Positions 45,205-56,319 are shown, numbered from the stretch's first letter. The stretch is DNA of 64,000 bases from Sphaerisporangium dianthi (GCF_042654065.1 NZ_JBHSFP010000040.1:1-64000), one strand, 5' to 3'. Translations and numbers: made by a program. The notes: generated from the sequence alone by a model not told the origin.

Positions 45205-47055
45205 TCAGGCGGGGTGGGCCTCTATGTAGGAGACGGCGGGCATGGGGAGGTCGAAGGTCACGGTCACCGCGCCGTTCTCGGGGTGGGCGGAGGTCGGGGG
45301 GTGGAGTTGGTCGAGGGTGTCGTGGGCGTGGAGGGCGGGCCACTGGGCGGGGGACGGCCAGTCGGCGCCGCCCATGGCGGTCCAGACGGCCTCGATGTTG
45401 GAGTGGTCCTCGTCGATGCGGTGGTGGGTCAGGACATACGGGCCGTCGGCGAGGCCGGTGAGGGTGAGGGTGACGTCGCGGCCCAGGAGCGGGGCGCCGC
45501 CGGCCTTGGTGTGGTCCAGGGTGCCGTTCCACACCAGCACGCCGACCCGGCCGTCGTCGTGCCGGGCCGCCCACGTCTCGACGCCGCCCGCGTCGCCGGT
45601 GACCTCCACGGCGAGCTCGTGGTCGCCGAGCCGCTGGGCCAGGACCAGGGCGAGGTAGCGGGGCTTGCGCAGGTTCCCGACCGTGAGCAGGCCGAAGCCG
45701 CCGTGGAACAGGCGGGGCGGCCGGCCCAGCTCCTCGAAGTGGTCCGAGGCCACCCAGTGGGACAGCGCCTCGACGCGTCCGGCCGCCGACCGCATCCCGT
45801 GCAGGACGAACGCCGCGCCGAACGGGCCGTCGCCGACGCCGTGGAAGTGGGTGGGCGTCGGGCCCCACTCGGTCCACCAGATCGGCGTGCCCTCCTTGCC
45901 GTGCCCGGCCAGGACCGGACGCCAGTCCAGGGGCGCGTTGCCGTAGGTGTGGGTGGAGACGAAGTCGAGCGCCGCGCCGGACCGCGCGGTGTGGGCGATG
46001 AGCTCCTCGACCCAGCCGTTGGCGGCGCTGGCCGGGCCGCCCACGCGCAGGCCGGGGTGCACGCTCTTCACCGCCGCCGCGGTGACGTCGTACAGCCGGA
46101 AGTACTCCTGCGGCGTGCCGCTCCAGAACACCTCCAGGTTGGCCTCGTTCCACACCTCGAAGGACCAGTGCTCGACCAGCTCGCGCAGCCCGTAACGGTC
46201 CGCGAGATGGCGCACCAGGTCGTGCACCAGGTCGCCCCAGCGGTCGTAGTCCTTGGGCGGCGAGATGATCGCCCGGTAGTCGAACACGGTCCTGGCGGGG
46301 TCGGCGGCCAGGTCGCGCGGCATGAAGCCGAGCTCGACGACCGGCCGCAGGCCGAGGCCGGTCACGGCGTCGTAGACCCGGTCGACGCCGCTGAAGTCGT
46401 GGACGGGCGCGCCGTCCACCTCGCGGTACACCCCGAGGTCGTCGCCGAGGATGGCGTGCGCGCGCACGGCGCGCACGCCCAGTTCCTCGTGCGCGAGGCG
46501 CAGCGCCTCGGTGAGCTCGGCGCCGATGGGACGCCCGCCGGTCTCCTGCGTGCTGAGCAGGTGCGACAGGTGCTCCGAGCCGATCATCTCCCGCCAGGGC
46601 CGGGGCAGTGGCCGGGTGACGCGGGCGGCGTCGACGCGGACGGCGACGGCCGCCCGGTCGCCCTCCACGTCGCCGGCCTCGCGCGAAGCCGCCGCGACGG
46701 GGGCCGAGAACGCGCCGAGGACGTCGGTCGAGCCGAGGGCCGCCACGACGTAGTGGGCGGCGCGGCCCGGCGTCGCCGCCGTGTCGACGTAGCGGGTGGC
46801 GGGCACGCCGGCGACGTCCACGTGGGCGGGCTTGGTCTCGGCGAAGGGCCCGTCCGGGCCGTCGCCCCGGTGGACGACGTAGCCGATCGCGCCCTCCACC
46901 GGTTCCCACTCCAGTGTGACGTGCCCGGCGCCCGCGGACGCCCGCAGCCCGCGCGGTGCGGCCGGCGCCGCGGGTGCGACGCCGGCGACCGCGCCCGCGT
47001 CGCCCGAAGCGCGGTAGATGCGCTCTCGCCAGTCGGTGCGGGCGGAGTCGGTCAT
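45205..47055 (-). CDS. secretion-signal-less GH39 family glycoside hydrolase (beta-xylosidase-like)
   Basis: 616 residues. An N-terminal fibronectin III-like domain (about 33-122, PRGLRASAGAGHVTLEWEPV) precedes a GH39-like TIM barrel with acid/base Glu304 (FEVWNEANLEVFWSG) and nucleophile Glu396 (IWWTEWGPT). Known GH39 enzymes are beta-xylosidases or iduronidases acting with retention. No signal peptide is visible, so it probably works on imported oligosaccharides. ATG 47055 has GGGAG seven bases upstream. Last gene of the lacI-headed operon. Confidence 0.88.
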   Translation of the reverse strand: MTDSARTDWRERIYRASGDAGAVAGVAPAAPAAPRGLRASAGAGHVTLEWEPVEGAIGYVVHRGDGPDGPFAETKPAHVDVAGVPATRYVDTAATPGRAAHYVVAALGSTDVLGAFSAPVAAASREAGDVEGDRAAVAVRVDAARVTRPLPRPWREMIGSEHLSHLLSTQETGGRPIGAELTEALRLAHEELGVRAVRAHAILGDDLGVYREVDGAPVHDFSGVDRVYDAVTGLGLRPVVELGFMPRDLAADPARTVFDYRAIISPPKDYDRWGDLVHDLVRHLADRYGLRELVEHWSFEVWNEANLEVFWSGTPQEYFRLYDVTAAAVKSVHPGLRVGGPASAANGWVEELIAHTARSGAALDFVSTHTYGNAPLDWRPVLAGHGKEGTPIWWTEWGPTPTHFHGVGDGPFGAAFVLHGMRSAAGRVEALSHWVASDHFEELGRPPRLFHGGFGLLTVGNLRKPRYLALVLAQRLGDHELAVEVTGDAGGVETWAARHDDGRVGVLVWNGTLDHTKAGGAPLLGRDVTLTLTGLADGPYVLTHHRIDEDHSNIEAVWTAMGGADWPSPAQWPALHAHDTLDQLHPPTSAHPENGAVTVTFDLPMPAVSYIEAHPA

Positions 47056-47099
47056 ATCGCTTCTCCCCGATCGGTGGTGGTTCGCTGGACTTCGATGGG

Positions 47100-48701
47100 T
47101 CAGCGCATCCGCGCGTCCCACTCCTCCACGCCGAGGACGGGCTTGAGGCGCCGTTCCGCCCCGCCCCTGGTGAAGTAGCGGCGCAGGGCGTCGTCCGCGA
47201 GGGCGTTGCCGAGGGCGCCCATGATCATGCCTTGGTCGAGGGCCAGGTACTCCTTGGCGACCCTGCCGCTGCGCACCGCCACCGCGTCGTAGAAGCCGCC
47301 GGGACCGTAGGAGTCGAAGCCGGCCCGCAGCCGCGCGAGGTTGTCCAGCGCCTTGTCCCCCGCGTAGCGCAGCGCGAGGAAGGAGGCGTGCGGCGTCACC
47401 ACGCCGTCCCCGTAGTCGCCGGGTTCGGGCTTGGCGGGACGGCAGTCGCCGAACCCCGGGTCGGTGGAGGTGCGCTCCTCGTCCGAGGTGTAGCCGTCGG
47501 TGTCCATGCCGAGCGGGTCCACCCCGTACTCGCGGTAGCCTCCGGCCGGGTCGTCGGACGGCGAGAAACCCCAGTAGCCGTACTTCGCCTCGTTCAGGCC
47601 GTGCTCGATCTGCGCGGCGACGTGGACGGGGTGGTTGCGGCCCCAGCTGCGGGCGCCCCAGCGTTCCTCGGGGACGACCAGGTTCGCCATCAGGGCCTCG
47701 AACATGCTCCCGCCCCAGGTCGGGACGTAACGCATGCCGCGGTATCCGTAGGTGCCCTCGAAGACCTTGATGCCCTGGTGCGTCCGCCAGGCCCCCTGGG
47801 GTCTCTGGTCGGCCCAGCCCCAGTCGCAGGTGTCGGGGAAGGTGCGCCAGAGGCCGAAGTAGTGGGTGGCGGGCACCTGGCCGAGCGCGATGGCGACGTA
47901 GCTGACGATGCGCGTCTCGGACATGGCGCCGTAGCGGTGACAGGTGGAGTACACCGTCGTGCCGGTGTGCGCGTAGTCGGTCTCCTGGGAGCAGCCGTCC
48001 GGCTTCTCCGGCCAGTAACCGCCGGTCATCAGCCCGGTACCGGCGTCGGGCCTCGCCTCCGGGTCGTAGAAGGCGGTGAAGTCCATCCGCGACAGCAGGG
48101 CGCCGGCCTTGGCGGCCTGCTCGGGGACGGCGTCGCGGACCATCGTCAGCGCGACGGCCAGCCAGGCGTTGTCCACGCTGGACACGAAGGGCCGCACGGG
48201 GTCGCCGGTGTCGGGCCAGGCGCGCACCACCTGAAGCGTCGCCGGGTCGTACCAGTTGTAGTACAGCCCGGTGGCGGCGTCGTGGTCGAGCCGGCCGAGC
48301 GCGTCGAGCACCCGGCCGACGCGGGCGGCGGCCTGGCGGCGGCCGGCCAGGCCCAGCTCGCGGGCGGACAGCGTGCTCCACAGGTAGGTGCCGGCATTGG
48401 TGGGCGAGGTCACCTTGGCCCGGACCGACAGGTCGCCGGACACCTTGTCGGCCGGCAGGCCGGTGCCGGGGTCCACCATGGCCGTCATGGACCGCCAGGT
48501 GTCGGCGGCGTACCGCCGGAGCACCGCCGTCCGCGAGCCGGCCGAGACGGAGACGGCGGACACGGAAGACGGGGCGGACACGGCGGACGCGACGGAGACG
48601 GCCGACGCGGCGGGCGTGGCCGCGGCCGCCGGCGCCGTCCCGGCGGCCAGGGCGAGTGCGCAGGCGAGGGCGAGTGTGCGAGCGGGGACTGTCTTGCGCA
48701 T
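47100..48701 (-). CDS. secreted glucoamylase-like/DUF3131 protein (GH144-like)
   Basis: 533 residues from ATG 48701 with GAGGT just upstream. A signal peptide (about 1-27, ending AAA) is followed by a low-complexity Ala/Ser/Val stretch (ASAVSVASAVSAPSSVSAVS). The rest is an alpha/alpha-barrel type: SVDNAWLAVALTMVRDAVPE, GRNHPVHVAAQIEHGLNEAK, YGYWGFSPSDDPAGGYREYG, VTPHASFLALRYA, matching the glycoamylase-like/DUF3131 group that includes beta-1,2-glucanases. It likely cuts an external glycan for the ABC importer next door; substrate unproven. Confidence 0.82.
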   Translation of the reverse strand: MRKTVPARTLALACALALAAGTAPAAAATPAASAVSVASAVSAPSSVSAVSVSAGSRTAVLRRYAADTWRSMTAMVDPGTGLPADKVSGDLSVRAKVTSPTNAGTYLWSTLSARELGLAGRRQAAARVGRVLDALGRLDHDAATGLYYNWYDPATLQVVRAWPDTGDPVRPFVSSVDNAWLAVALTMVRDAVPEQAAKAGALLSRMDFTAFYDPEARPDAGTGLMTGGYWPEKPDGCSQETDYAHTGTTVYSTCHRYGAMSETRIVSYVAIALGQVPATHYFGLWRTFPDTCDWGWADQRPQGAWRTHQGIKVFEGTYGYRGMRYVPTWGGSMFEALMANLVVPEERWGARSWGRNHPVHVAAQIEHGLNEAKYGYWGFSPSDDPAGGYREYGVDPLGMDTDGYTSDEERTSTDPGFGDCRPAKPEPGDYGDGVVTPHASFLALRYAGDKALDNLARLRAGFDSYGPGGFYDAVAVRSGRVAKEYLALDQGMIMGALGNALADDALRRYFTRGGAERRLKPVLGVEEWDARMR

Positions 48702-48737
48702 GGGCACCTCAGATCGCTCGAATGCTTCGGTGGGGGG

Positions 48738-49568
48738 TCATCTGAGCCCGGCCGTGGCCACGCCCTGGACGAAGTAGCGCTGGAGGAAGACGAACAGCAG
48801 CAGGACCGGCGCGATGACGACGATCACCCCGGCGAGCAGCAGCCCGTAGTGCACGGTCTCCCGGCCCGACAGGCTCGCGAGCGCGACGGGCAGGGTGTAC
48901 ATCTCCTTGCGCTGGGCGACCACGGCCGGCCAGATGAAGCCGTTCCACGAGGTCATGAAGGTGATCAGGCCGAGCGTCGCGAGCACCGGCTTGCACAGCG
49001 GCATCACGACGCGGAAGAAGATCCGGAACTCCCCCGCACCGTCCACGCGGGCCGCGTGCACGAGCTCGTCGGGGATCTCGCCCATGAACTGCCGCATCAT
49101 GAACACCCCGAGCGGGGTGACCAGCCCGGGAAGGACGATGCCCGCGTAGGTGTCGGCCAGGTTCAGGCTCGCCACCGTCACGAACTGCGGGATGAGCAGC
49201 ACGATGCCCGGCACCATCATCTGCAGCAGCACCAGGCCGAAGACCACGCGGCCACCGGAGAAGCGCAGCTTGGTGAGCGCGTAGGCGACCATCGAGCAGA
49301 ACAGCAGGTTGGAGGCGACCACGACGGCCGCGACGACGGCGCTGTTGGCCGTCACCCTGACGACGTCCATCCGCTCGAACAGCGCGGCGTAGTTGTCGGT
49401 GATCCACTGGAGGGGCAGGAAGGTGGGCGGGTCGCGGCGCAGCTCGGCGTCGGACTTGAACGAGCCGAACAGCGTCCACAGGAAGGGGCCGGCGACGGCC
49501 ACCAGCCCGATCGTGAGCGCGGCGTACAGCGCCGCGACGCGTGTTCTCCTCACGGTCACGCTCCTCAC
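48738..49568 (-). CDS. sugar ABC transporter permease (MalG-like)
   Basis: 276 residues, about six membrane helices. The EAA loop is HAARVDGAGEFRIFFRVVMP, the usual ATPase contact. GTG 49568 overlaps the upstream permease stop (GTGA). Second permease of a carbohydrate CUT1 importer. Confidence 0.92.
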   Translation of the reverse strand: MRSVTVRRTRVAALYAALTIGLVAVAGPFLWTLFGSFKSDAELRRDPPTFLPLQWITDNYAALFERMDVVRVTANSAVVAAVVVASNLLFCSMVAYALTKLRFSGGRVVFGLVLLQMMVPGIVLLIPQFVTVASLNLADTYAGIVLPGLVTPLGVFMMRQFMGEIPDELVHAARVDGAGEFRIFFRVVMPLCKPVLATLGLITFMTSWNGFIWPAVVAQRKEMYTLPVALASLSGRETVHYGLLLAGVIVVIAPVLLLFVFLQRYFVQGVATAGLR

Positions 49569-50551
49569 CTCCCGGGCCGTAGCCAGCGGAACTGGGCGAA
49601 CGAGAACGCGGCGATGACGGTGAACAGCACGGTCGCCGCCGCCGCGCCGAAGCCGTAGTCACCCGCCCCGAACTGGTTGAAGATCGCCAGCGAGGCGGAG
49701 AGCGTCGAGTCGAGCGGCCCTCCCCTGGTCATCACCAGGGGCTCCTCCAGGAACTGCATGAACCCGGCGGCGCTGTAGACGCCGCAGAAGAGCAGGACCG
49801 GGCGCAGCATCGGCAGCGTGATGCGCCGGAACGCGGCGAAGGCGCCGGCGCCGTCCACCTCGGCCGCCTCGTACAGCTCCTTCGGCACGCCCTGCAGCGC
49901 GGCGAGGAAGACGACCATGTCGAAGCCGAAGTTGCGCCACGCCGTCATCACGACGAGCGCGGGCAGCGCCGTCCGCTCGTCGAGCAGCCAGGCGGGGCCG
50001 TCGACGCCGGCGGACCTGAGCAGGCTGTTGACCAGACCGGCCTGCGGGTCCAGCAGCAGCCGCCAGGCGACGGCGACGCCGATGATGCTCGTGACGTAGG
50101 GCAGGTAGTAGCCGAGCCGGAAGAAGGAGCGCAGCCGGGTGACGCCCGAGTTCAGCAGGATGGCCGCGCCCAGGCCCATCGCGATGGTCAGCGGCGTGGT
50201 GGTGACGACGAAGAACAGCGTGTTGGTCGCCGCCCTTCGCATCGTCTCGTCCTGGAACAGCCGCTCGAAGTTCGCGAAGCCGACGAAGTTCACCGCGAAC
50301 GGGTTGCGCACGTCGGTGCTGCGCATGTCGGTGAAGCCCATGGCCAGCCCCGCGAGCAGCGGCAGCGCGTACATCAGGGCGAACACCGCGAGGAACGGCG
50401 CGGAGAACAGCCAGGCGTGGGCGGTCTTCCTCGGCGGGTTGGACACCGCCGGTCCGCCGCCGCGGCCCGCGCGCGGGAGGGCGCGCTCGCCGTCGCGCGT
50501 GTCCGCTCCGCGCCGGTCGCCGCGCGCCAGCCCGGAGGGGAGGGCGGCCAT
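49565..50551 (-). CDS. sugar ABC transporter permease (MalF-like)
   Basis: 328 residues, first permease of the CUT1 importer. After a charged N-terminus come six helices, with the EAA loop YEAAEVDGAGAFAAFRRITLP. ATG at 50551 overlaps the binding-protein stop (TGATG). No ATP-binding gene exists in the operon, so a shared MsiK-type ATPase is expected, as is common in actinomycetes. Confidence 0.92.
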   Translation of the reverse strand: MAALPSGLARGDRRGADTRDGERALPRAGRGGGPAVSNPPRKTAHAWLFSAPFLAVFALMYALPLLAGLAMGFTDMRSTDVRNPFAVNFVGFANFERLFQDETMRRAATNTLFFVVTTTPLTIAMGLGAAILLNSGVTRLRSFFRLGYYLPYVTSIIGVAVAWRLLLDPQAGLVNSLLRSAGVDGPAWLLDERTALPALVVMTAWRNFGFDMVVFLAALQGVPKELYEAAEVDGAGAFAAFRRITLPMLRPVLLFCGVYSAAGFMQFLEEPLVMTRGGPLDSTLSASLAIFNQFGAGDYGFGAAAATVLFTVIAAFSFAQFRWLRPGR

Positions 50552-51915
50552 CACAGGCCAGTGCCGACCGCGTCGGCCCGCGCCTGGACGGCCTTGGCCG
50601 CGTCCCGCGGGGTCGACCTGCCGAGGACGACCTTCTCCACCTGCTGGTCGATCACCTTGGAGATCTGGTCCCACGTCGGGAACGGCGGGGGCGTCTTGGC
50701 GTCCTTGAGCTGCTCGCCGAACACGGCGACGCGCTCGTCGGCGGTCAGCTCGGGGCGCTGCCAGGCGGCCTGGACGCTCGGCAGGTCCTTGACCGTCTCG
50801 AACCAGGCCGCCTGGGTGGCCGGCTCGCTGAGCCACTGGACGAACCTCCAGGCGGCGTCCCTGTTCTTGGACTCCTTGAAGACCACCAGGTCGCTGCCGC
50901 CGATGAAGCTCGTGCCGCCCGCGCCGCCCTTGGGGTAGGGGGCGACGTCGAACTTGCCCGCGAAGCCGGGACCTCCGTCCTTCTCCATGGCGGCGATCAT
51001 CCACGGGCCGGAGAAGTACGCGCCGACCTTGCCCTTGAAGAAGCTCGCGGGGAACGACGCGGGGTCGACCTTGCTGGAGGCCAGGCCCTCCTTGAAGTAG
51101 GACTGCTGCTGTGTCAGGGCCTTGACCATCTCGGGGGTGTCGAAGGTCCACCTGCCGTCGGCCCCGATGATGGAGCCGCCCTGCTGCCAGACCAGGGGCA
51201 GGATCTCCTGCCAGGAGCCCACGGTGTAGTTGAGGTTCACGCCCTGCGTGGCGCCGGCCCGCTGCAGGCCCTTGGCGAAGGCCTTGGTCTCCTCCCATGT
51301 GGCGGGCGGGGTGAGGCCGGCCTTGGCCGCAAGGTCCTTGCGGTAGTACATGACCCGGGTCTCCACGTACCAGGGGACGCCCCAGGCCGTGCCGTTCACC
51401 TCCACGGTCTCCCACGCGCTGGGGAAGAACGCGGACTTGTCGATCAGGTTGGCCGGGGTGGGGTCGACCGCGCCGGTCTTGGCCAGCTCGCCCATCCAGG
51501 TCGAGCCGATCATGCTGACGTCGGGGGTGGCGCGACCGGCGATCGACGCGGTGATCTTGTCGTGGGCCACGTCCCAGCCGATGGGCGTGACCGTCACCTT
51601 CACGCCGGGGTTGGCCTGCTCGAACCGCTTGGCGAACGCGGTGAGCGCCTCGCCCTCCGAGCCCATGGCCCACACCGCGAGGGAGCCGGTCACCGTGGCG
51701 GCGGTGTTCACATCCTTGGGCTTCTCGGCGGCGCCGCCCGTCCCGCGCCCGCAGGCGGGGACGACGAGCAGCGTGGCGGCCAGCAGCCCGGTGAGGGCCT
51801 TCCTGCCGCGCGCGGCGCCGGCGTCCCGCGCCCCCGTCCTCCTGTACGCCGCCGTCGCGTGCCCCGCCGTAGCGTGTGCCGTGGTCTGGTGTGCCGTGGT
51901 CTGGTGTGCCGTCAA
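50551..51915 (-). CDS. sugar ABC transporter substrate-binding lipoprotein
   Basis: 454 residues from TTG 51915, chosen because GGGAGG lies eight bases upstream and the codon overlaps the lacI stop (TTGA). The signal peptide is unusually long, with a THQ/TTAH-rich repeat before the hydrophobic core (LTGLLAATLLVVPAC), lipobox VPAC. The mature part is a solute-binding family 1 protein (GSLAVWAMGSEGEALTAFAK, FVQWLSEPATQAAWF). Sugar specificity is unknown; the neighbours suggest an oligosaccharide released by the secreted DUF3131 enzyme. Confidence 0.9.
   Translation of the reverse strand: MTAHQTTAHQTTAHATAGHATAAYRRTGARDAGAARGRKALTGLLAATLLVVPACGRGTGGAAEKPKDVNTAATVTGSLAVWAMGSEGEALTAFAKRFEQANPGVKVTVTPIGWDVAHDKITASIAGRATPDVSMIGSTWMGELAKTGAVDPTPANLIDKSAFFPSAWETVEVNGTAWGVPWYVETRVMYYRKDLAAKAGLTPPATWEETKAFAKGLQRAGATQGVNLNYTVGSWQEILPLVWQQGGSIIGADGRWTFDTPEMVKALTQQQSYFKEGLASSKVDPASFPASFFKGKVGAYFSGPWMIAAMEKDGGPGFAGKFDVAPYPKGGAGGTSFIGGSDLVVFKESKNRDAAWRFVQWLSEPATQAAWFETVKDLPSVQAAWQRPELTADERVAVFGEQLKDAKTPPPFPTWDQISKVIDQQVEKVVLGRSTPRDAAKAVQARADAVGTGL
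51874..51912 (-). repeat. 15-base tandem repeat in the binding-protein signal sequence
   Basis: GTGTGCCGTGGTCTG is repeated at 51874-51888 and 51889-51903, with a third partial copy (51904-51912), right after the start codon. The 15-base unit keeps the frame and encodes TAHQT repeats in the signal peptide's N-region. Copy number could vary between strains. Confidence 0.65.
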
Positions 51916-52940
51916 CTCAGTGACCTCCCTGGGGGGTGCGGCCCGCAACTGCCGCGGATGATCAGCTCGGTGTCGAGGGTGCGGTGGCCCGGTTCGGCTC
52001 TCCCGCCGGCGATCAGCCGGTCCAGCGCGCGGGCGGCCTGCGCTCCGAGCTCGCGCATGGGCTGCCGCACGGTGGTCAGCGCGGGCCGGGCGTGGCGGGC
52101 GGCCATGATGTCGTCCCATCCCGTCAACGCGACCTCGTGCGGCACCGGCAGCCCGAGGTGCTCTGCGGCCAGGATCGCCCCGAGCGCCACCTCGTCGTCG
52201 GAGCAGATCACCGCCTCCGGCCGGCGCCTGCCGCCCAGCAGCCGCAGCGCGGCCTCGTAGCCGGCCTCGACGGTGTACTCGGCCGTCGCCACCGGCTCGA
52301 CGGCGCCGCCCAGCACGCCGCGCACGCCCTGCCAGCGCTCGTCCACGTCGTCGCCCGTCGCGTACGGCGCGCCGAGGAAGGCGAAGGCGCGGTGGCCATG
52401 GCCGAGCAGATGGGCGGCCAGCGCCCGCGCGGGCGCGGCGTTCTCGCTGCGCAGGGTCATCGCGCCCGGCCTGCCGGCGTGCGAGATGAGCACCAGGGGC
52501 AGGCCCGAGGCGACCAGTTCGTCCACGACGTCGCCGGGCACGGTGCTGCCGAACACGGCCAGGCCGTCGACCCTCCCGGCCAGCTCGCGCACCAGGTCGC
52601 GGACGGCCCCGCGTCCTTTGGTGGACAGGATGACGACCGACCGGCCGAGTTCGGAGGCGACCTCCTCGTAGCCGATGAGCACCTCGGCGAAGTACGGCCC
52701 GGAGAGGTTGGGGAAGACGATGCCGTTGGCGGCGTGCCGTCCCTCCGCGAGGCTCACGCCCGCCCGGCTCGGCGTGAAGCGCAGCTCTTCGACGGCGCGC
52801 ATGACCTTCTCGCGGGTGGCGTCCGCCACCGGCCCGGTCCCCCGCAACGCGCGCGACACCGTGGCGATCGACACGCCCGCCCGCTGCGCGACCTCGTAGA
52901 TCGTCACGCCGGCCGGCGCCGGGGCGTCTCGCCCGTCCAT
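51912..52940 (-). CDS. LacI-family transcriptional regulator
   Basis: 342 residues from ATG 52940 (GGGAGG just upstream; GTG 52952 also possible). The helix-turn-helix and hinge read VTIYEVAQRAGVSIATVSRA, with ALRGTGPVADATREKVMRAV, the LacI consensus; the sugar-binding core ends in TVRQPMRELGAQAARALDRL. Heads the sugar-uptake operon; its stop overlaps the binding-protein start. Two operator-like sites lie directly upstream, so it should repress itself and the operon until a sugar inducer is present. Confidence 0.94.
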   Translation of the reverse strand: MDGRDAPAPAGVTIYEVAQRAGVSIATVSRALRGTGPVADATREKVMRAVEELRFTPSRAGVSLAEGRHAANGIVFPNLSGPYFAEVLIGYEEVASELGRSVVILSTKGRGAVRDLVRELAGRVDGLAVFGSTVPGDVVDELVASGLPLVLISHAGRPGAMTLRSENAAPARALAAHLLGHGHRAFAFLGAPYATGDDVDERWQGVRGVLGGAVEPVATAEYTVEAGYEAALRLLGGRRRPEAVICSDDEVALGAILAAEHLGLPVPHEVALTGWDDIMAARHARPALTTVRQPMRELGAQAARALDRLIAGGRAEPGHRTLDTELIIRGSCGPHPPGRSLS

Positions 52941-52954
52941 CAGACCTCCCACGG

Positions 52955-52968
52955 TGTAAGCGCTTCCA
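52955..52968 (-). promoter_or_regulatory. LacI-type operator 1
   Basis: TGTAAGCGCTTCCA, a near-palindrome around AGCGCT matching the LacI/GalR consensus TGNAANCGNTTNCA. It lies 14 bases ahead of the lacI ATG, overlapping the likely transcript start. Confidence 0.75.
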
Positions 52969-52998
52969 CTCGACGAGACGAGAGTAGGGGGAAGCAGG

Positions 52999-53012
52999 TG
53001 AAAGCGCTTACA
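52999..53012 (-). promoter_or_regulatory. LacI-type operator 2
   Basis: TGAAAGCGCTTACA, second operator-like site, centred 44 bases (about four helical turns) from the first. Co-operative or looping repression with operator 1 is plausible. Confidence 0.75.
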
Positions 53013-53159
53013 GTGCCACGGTCAATGCCCACGTCACCGGAAGGTAAACAAATCCGCACAACAAAACGGGCCGGATGTCCGCGCCGCGGATGGCCTCGCC
53101 GGCGCGGGCCGCGTGAGACCGTCCGCGTTCCCGCACGTCCCCGCAGTGGGACGAACGCC

Positions 53160-54116
53160 TCACCTGCGGCGGCCCCGCGGCTTCAGCCGGGCGTTGGGCA
53201 GCGGCGGCGCGGGGATGCGCGGGATGGCCGTGCCCTGGACCGTGCCGAAGGCGGCGCCCTCCTCCCATTCCTTGCGGAACCGCTCGATCTCCTCATGGCC
53301 GCGGCCGACGAAGTTCCACCACATGACGATCTCCTCCTCGAAGGGCTCGCCGCCGAGCAGCAGCACGCGGCCGGCCCGGCGGGCGGCGAGGACGAGCTCG
53401 GAGCGGCCGCAACCGAGGTAGAGCAGGGGCCCGGGCGCGAGGTGCGCCCCGTCCGCGTCGATGTCGCCGGACAGTGCCAGCACCGCGTACTCGAAGTCCG
53501 GGCGCAGCGGGAGGGTGATGCTTCCCTGGTCGTCGAACGCCAGCTCGGCGCCCACCAGAGGGCTGTGGACGGTCGCCGGCGAGACCAGACCGGCGAGTTC
53601 CCCGGCGATGACGGTCACCGTCACACCGGGCGTGGTCAGCACCGGAAGGACCGCGTGGTGCTCGAAGGCCGGGTCGATGTGGCGGGAGGCGCCGGGAAGG
53701 GCCACCCACAGCTGCACGCCGTGGATCACGGCGTCCGCGACCACCGACTCCTCGGCGTGCGAGATCCCGCGGCCGGCCGTCATGAGGTTCAGCCCGCCAG
53801 GGCTGATGAGCTGCTCGCTGCCGAGGCTGTCGCGGTGGAGCACCTGGCCCTCCAGGAGCCACGTCACCGTCTGCAGGCCGGTGTGCGGGTGAGGGCCGAC
53901 GCTCATGGTCGCCGGCTCGGGACCGTAGTCGTCAAGGAAGCACCAGGCGCCGACCATCCGGCGTTCGCGGCCGGGCAGCGTGCGGGCCACCTTCATGCCC
54001 CGCGTGCCGCCGAGGACCACCTCTCGCCCGGCCAGCAGCTCGTGCACCGGCCCCTCGGCCCCATCGGCCCGGCCTCCGCACACGGTCTCGCGCGGGTCCT
54101 GCTCCAGATTGCTCAC
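53160..54116 (-). CDS. pirin family protein
   Basis: 318 residues. Two cupin domains; the N-terminal metal site is HPHTGLQTVTWLLEGQVLHR (His, His, His) with GISHAEES supplying further ligands (His and Glu). The second-domain segment PFEEEIVMWWNFVGR is diagnostic. Pirins bind iron; some have quercetinase activity, others act as redox or transcription cofactors. GTG start 54116; a separate unit downstream of glmS with an 87-base gap. Confidence 0.92.
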   Translation of the reverse strand: MSNLEQDPRETVCGGRADGAEGPVHELLAGREVVLGGTRGMKVARTLPGRERRMVGAWCFLDDYGPEPATMSVGPHPHTGLQTVTWLLEGQVLHRDSLGSEQLISPGGLNLMTAGRGISHAEESVVADAVIHGVQLWVALPGASRHIDPAFEHHAVLPVLTTPGVTVTVIAGELAGLVSPATVHSPLVGAELAFDDQGSITLPLRPDFEYAVLALSGDIDADGAHLAPGPLLYLGCGRSELVLAARRAGRVLLLGGEPFEEEIVMWWNFVGRGHEEIERFRKEWEEGAAFGTVQGTAIPRIPAPPLPNARLKPRGRRR

Positions 54117-54203
54117 CGGGAAACTCTACGACTCATGCCCTGATGTCCGGAATGCCCCGTACGGCGCCGCGTCGTCGGGCGGGCGCCGCGCGGGGGCGGG
54201 AGG

Positions 54204-56024
<1,821 letters not shown>

Positions 56025-56040
56025 ATAGATCTCCTTGGCG

Positions 56041-56319
56041 CTAGCCGTAAACGATGCGACGCAGTTGGCGCAGCGACAACTCGGGAGCCGCGACAGGTCG
56101 GGAGGAGAGCTCGGCGGCGATGCCGGGGAAGATCTGCTCGTTGGTGAGCCCCCGCGCCTTCATCTCGCCGTGGCGGCGCCGGACGTACTCCTCGACCGGT
56201 TCGGAGAAGTACGCGACGACCTCGGCCACCACCCGAGCGGCCTCTCCTGGGCCGAGCGAGGTGGTGCGGATGAGATGCGCGATCAGATCTTCGTGGGACT
56301 GCTGCCGTGCCGTTGACAC
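56041..56319 (-). CDS. small conserved helical protein upstream of glmS
   Basis: 92 residues from GTG 56319 (a GTG at 56352 would add 11 residues; ribosome sites are weak for both). Helical and charged, no membrane segment; recognisable segments are SLGPGEAARVVAEVVAYFSE, EEYVRRRHGEMKARGLTNEQ and the ending LSLRQLRRIVYG. I have seen similar proteins in actinobacteria but cannot give a function. Only 17 bases separate it from glmS, so they should be co-transcribed and this protein may modulate aminosugar synthesis, an inference. Confidence 0.75.
   Translation of the reverse strand: MSTARQQSHEDLIAHLIRTTSLGPGEAARVVAEVVAYFSEPVEEYVRRRHGEMKARGLTNEQIFPGIAAELSSRPVAAPELSLRQLRRIVYG

Noticed and set aside
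43088..46909. A 1273-residue open frame on the minus strand
   Set aside because: Only its 3' 669 bases (response regulator) are real; the rest is Arg/Ala/Gly-rich antisense or shifted-frame reading of the kinase and GH39 genes, as commonly seen in very high-GC DNA.
56025..56040. glmS ribozyme or leader structure before glmS
   Set aside because: Only 16 bases separate glmS from the upstream gene, too short for a ribozyme; those occur in Firmicutes glmS leaders.
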